Shown: positions 5,979 to 8,419 of the stretch, piece by piece
Layout of the letters: each line of letters begins with the position of its first letter
How positions within the stretch are numbered: position 1 is the stretch's first letter
Origin: Palsa-1188 sp050010575
GTDB taxonomy: Bacteria; Bacillota; DSM-12270; Thermacetogeniales; Thermacetogeniaceae
Length of the DNA stretch: 8,419 bases
Direction: 5' to 3'
Assembly: GCA_050010575.1 (NCBI GenBank)
Contig: JBEKKU010000103.1
Coordinates: forward strand, 1 to 8,419
The notes under the pieces: generated by a model
Database searches by the model: none
What the model was told of the DNA's origin: nothing
The model's input: only the letters and a program-made list of their open reading frames with translations
Position numbers and translations under genes: made by a program

Positions 5979-6689
5979 ATGCCAAAGAGTAAACTACCAA
6001 CTAAGACTCCCACGACGCCGGTGGCGTCACCAGGTAATAGGAAAGAGAGCGGTATTAGCGAGAAGACCGGTTACAAGACCAGAAGTGGCTACAAGGCCAG
6101 ATCCATCGCTGGAGTAAAGCCCAGCCGGGAGGCAAAGGCCGATATTGAGTCCAAGGTTGTTCCCGGTGCTGCAGGGGAGAAGAGTGGTTACAAGACGGGT
6201 TCCCGCTCCGGGAACAGGGCCGGCTCCCGGGTAAGGACCGGAGCGGCGGCCAGCCCTCACGCCGGAAGAAATAACGCTGGGGGTAAAGCCAATGGGGGAA
6301 CGGATGCTCCAGTCCAGGCCAGACCGGCTACGAGTCCAAAATCTGAAGAAAAGACCGTTAAAGGCCAAAAGGTGATCGCGGGGGCTAGGGCTGATCTGGC
6401 CAATGCTGGAGACAGGGCAAACACAAGAGGGAAAGCCGTCTCCAGGGATAGGATCGGTAACACCAATAAAGGTGGGAAGGTAACCCCTGGTGCAAATAAG
6501 GGCAAGGCAAGGGCTGGAATGATGGCGGATTCCAGCAAGGCCATTACCGTGATGCAGCATGGGGCCGGTACGGCCAGCACCGAAACACCGCCTAAGACAG
6601 GCAAGGTTGTTGCAGACATGAAGAAGGGCTCCGCCCGCTCACCTGCTGGGCGTCAGGCTAAAGGCAGTGGTGCCCGGCGCCGTCGTGGC
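5979..6689 (+). other. Low-complexity, positively charged N-terminal extension of RNase R
   Basis: By hand count these 237 codons hold about 51 Lys/Arg against about 15 Asp/Glu. They are rich in Gly, Ala, Ser and Thr, have no Trp, Phe or Cys, and their only three Tyr all lie in GYK motifs. The segment is probably disordered and could bind RNA or ribosomes. It ends in an RRRR cluster (233-236) just before the ordinary RNase R domains. Short direct DNA repeats such as GGTTACAAGAC (6069-6079 and 6186-6196) suggest growth by internal duplication. Confidence 0.75.
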
Positions 6690-8419
6690 AAGCTGCAACA
6701 AGGACAGGCGCAGTTAGCGAACAAGGGGCAGCTTCTGGATAAGGATCTTGTTCTGCACCAGTTGCAGGTGGTTAACCGCCCACTGGAGGTAGAGGAACTC
6801 TCTCGCCAACTGAACCTGACAGACCTGGATCGGTTGTTGCTGATCTTAAAAGAGCTGGAGCGGGAAGGGGAAGTGGTCCGGACCCGCACGAACCGGTATG
6901 GCGTGGCCAAAAAGATGAACCTGTCAGTAGGCGTGCTGCAGGGGCATCCCAAGGGGTTTGCTTTTCTGATCCCCGACGACAAGAGCGAGGATATCTATAT
7001 CTCCAAAGAGAACCTGGGCGGTGGCATGCATGGAGACCGGGTGGTGGCGCGGCCGCTGGGCTTCGGCCTTAGAGGCAGGCGCACCGAGGGTGAAGTGATC
7101 CGCATCCTGGAGCGGGCAAACGAGCGGGTGGTGGGAAGATTTGAAACCAGTGGCAACCAGTTCGGCTTCGTGGTTCCCGACGAGAAGAAGCTGGGCTGGG
7201 ATATCTTTGTGTCCCAGGACCATCAGCAGGGCGCTCGCAACGGCGACAAGGTAGTGGTGGAGATCACGCGCTGGCCCGAGGACCGGCGCAACCCGGAGGG
7301 CAAGATTGTAGAGGCTTTTGGAGCATCCGGGGAGCCCGGTGTGGACATCCTGTCCATCATCAAGAAATATGGGCTGCCCGAGGAATTCCCGCCGCGGATA
7401 CTGCAGGAAGCTGGCGCCATCTCTCAGGATGTGGCGACTGAGGACGAGGATGGGCGCTGGGACTTGCGTGAACTGCCGATGGTGACTATCGATGGTGAGG
7501 ACGCCAAGGACCTGGATGACGCAGTTTCCCTGGAGAAGCTGGATAACGGCAACTTCAGGCTGGGGGTGCACATCGCCGACGTGTCCTATTATGTCAGAGA
7601 GGACAGCGAACTGGATAAGGAGGCATTCCAGCGGGGTACCAGCGTCTACCTGGTGGACCGGGTGATTCCCATGCTGCCCCAGAGTCTTTCCAACGGGATC
7701 TGCAGCCTCAATGCCGGGGTCGACCGGCTCGCCGTATCCGTATTTATGGAGATAAACAGGGAAGGACACGTGGTCCGTTACGAGATCGGCCCTGCGGTGA
7801 TCCGGGTCGACGAGCGGATGACCTACACCAATGTGCGGCGCATCCTGGATGAGCGGGATGCCGGCCTCTGTCAGCGTTACGCTGACTTCGTGGAGACCTT
7901 CGACCGGATGCGGGACCTCTGCCTGATTTTGAGAGAGCGACGGCACCAGCGGGGAGCTCTGGACTTCGATTTTCCAGAATGCAAAGTGTATCTGGACGAG
8001 AGCGGCCGGCCAATGGACGTCTGCCTGATGGAGCAGTCTATCGCCAATCAGATCATCGAGGAGTTCATGCTGATGGCCAACGAAACCGTGGCCCAGCACC
8101 TTTTTCACTTGGACGTTCCGCTGCTCTACCGGGTGCACGAGGAGCCGAAGGAGGAGAAGCTCACCGCCTTGAACGAGTTTCTGCACGGCTTCGGCTATCA
8201 TATACCGACATCGGGTGGGGTGCACCCCAGGTTCTTCCAGGATATCTTGACCCAGGTGGAAGGTAGGCCCGAGCAACAGGTGGTGCACATGGTGATACTG
8301 CGTTCCCTGCAGCATGCCCGCTATGCCCCAGCGCCCCTCGGCCATTTTGGACTGGCGGTGGAGTTCTATACGCACTTCACCTCACCGATCCGCCGCTACC
8401 CGGACCTGATCGTCCACCG
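5979..8419 (+). CDS. rnr: Ribonuclease R with a long basic N-terminal extension, 3' end outside the window
   Basis: RNase R is a processive 3'-to-5' exoribonuclease that degrades structured RNA and, with tmRNA-SmpB, defective mRNA. The frame is open from ATG 5979 (GGG ribosome-binding site 6 bases upstream) to the right edge, 813 codons. Residues 1-237 are a low-complexity basic extension. A winged-helix domain (about 250-312) follows, ending in YGVAKK. Then come two cold-shock/OB domains (about 318-365 with GHPKGFAFLIPDD, and 386-432 with NQFGFVVPDE) and the RNB domain. Its catalytic motif IDGEDAKDLDDAV gives Asp505, 511, 513 and 514, matching the four metal-binding aspartates of E. coli RNase R. 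HIADVSYYV (531-539), RGTSVYLVDRVIPMLPQ and RRYPDLIVH (last residues) are also present. The rest of RNB and the S1 domain lie outside. The core assignment is secure. Whether translation truly starts at 5979 rather than inside the extension is less so. In Bacillota smpB often follows. Confidence 0.95.
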   Translation, partial: MPKSKLPTKTPTTPVASPGNRKESGISEKTGYKTRSGYKARSIAGVKPSREAKADIESKVVPGAAGEKSGYKTGSRSGNRAGSRVRTGAAASPHAGRNNAGGKANGGTDAPVQARPATSPKSEEKTVKGQKVIAGARADLANAGDRANTRGKAVSRDRIGNTNKGGKVTPGANKGKARAGMMADSSKAITVMQHGAGTASTETPPKTGKVVADMKKGSARSPAGRQAKGSGARRRRGKLQQGQAQLANKGQLLDKDLVLHQLQVVNRPLEVEELSRQLNLTDLDRLLLILKELEREGEVVRTRTNRYGVAKKMNLSVGVLQGHPKGFAFLIPDDKSEDIYISKENLGGGMHGDRVVARPLGFGLRGRRTEGEVIRILERANERVVGRFETSGNQFGFVVPDEKKLGWDIFVSQDHQQGARNGDKVVVEITRWPEDRRNPEGKIVEAFGASGEPGVDILSIIKKYGLPEEFPPRILQEAGAISQDVATEDEDGRWDLRELPMVTIDGEDAKDLDDAVSLEKLDNGNFRLGVHIADVSYYVREDSELDKEAFQRGTSVYLVDRVIPMLPQSLSNGICSLNAGVDRLAVSVFMEINREGHVVRYEIGPAVIRVDERMTYTNVRRILDERDAGLCQRYADFVETFDRMRDLCLILRERRHQRGALDFDFPECKVYLDESGRPMDVCLMEQSIANQIIEEFMLMANETVAQHLFHLDVPLLYRVHEEPKEEKLTALNEFLHGFGYHIPTSGGVHPRFFQDILTQVEGRPEQQVVHMVILRSLQHARYAPAPLGHFGLAVEFYTHFTSPIRRYPDLIVH

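Noticed and set aside
6027..6619. Two - strand open frames (177 and 120 codons) opposite the RNase R extension
   Set aside because: I considered whether the low-complexity + frame was the shadow instead. The + frame has a ribosome-binding site and runs without a stop into the RNase R domains, while the - frames give Leu/Pro/Ser-rich sequence expected from the complement.
6924..8375. 483-codon open frame on the - strand
   Set aside because: It lies wholly antisense to the RNase R coding frame, whose domains and catalytic residues are clear. The GC-rich codons of rnr leave the opposite frame open. No recognisable protein features.

Overview
The window is a piece of bacterial chromosome carrying four protein genes. 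All look like core metabolism or housekeeping, and there is no mobile element, CRISPR array, rRNA or tRNA that I can see. The order gpmI-eno-secG-(hppA)-rnr recalls the gpmI-eno / secG-rnr neighbourhood common in Bacillota (Gram-positive, Clostridia-like anaerobes). Ribosome-binding sites are purine rich, and TTG is used as a start for secG. The base composition is moderately GC-rich, with AT-rich intergenic regions. I would guess an anaerobic Bacillota of the Peptococcaceae/Syntrophomonadaceae kind, but I cannot exclude another phylum such as Chloroflexota.

Layout: positions 1-1152 hold the C-terminal three quarters of the cofactor-independent phosphoglycerate mutase (gpmI, + strand, 5' end outside the window). 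Enolase (eno, + strand, 1229-2497) follows, so two consecutive steps of lower glycolysis lie side by side. A separate sigma-A type promoter at 2596-2624 then drives secG (2667-2900), the small SecYEG-associated membrane subunit. Between secG and the oppositely oriented hppA lies a convergent region with three hairpins. One of them (3047-3087) is a clear bidirectional intrinsic terminator.

The - strand gene at 3119-5566 encodes a membrane-bound, ion-pumping pyrophosphatase of a divergent type. It has the catalytic Asp/Lys set, a lysine at the position that gives K+ independence, unusual signature motifs, an inserted cytoplasmic stretch and a signal-peptide-like N-terminus. Its likely promoter has a consensus -35 and overlaps a 20-bp palindrome, and it gives a leader of about 220 nt with several alternative base-pairings. 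This leader and the operator-like palindrome are the least explained parts of the window.

From 5979 to the right edge an open frame of 813 codons encodes RNase R (rnr, + strand, 3' end outside the window). It begins with a basic, low-complexity extension of about 237 residues ahead of the normal winged-helix, cold-shock and RNB domains.

Functional reading: gpmI and eno serve glycolysis/gluconeogenesis. The pyrophosphatase would recover energy from PPi as an ion gradient. SecG serves protein export, and RNase R serves decay of structured RNA. No clearly new multi-gene system is visible. The most unusual items are the RNase R extension, the divergent pyrophosphatase and the regulatory DNA and leader in front of hppA.
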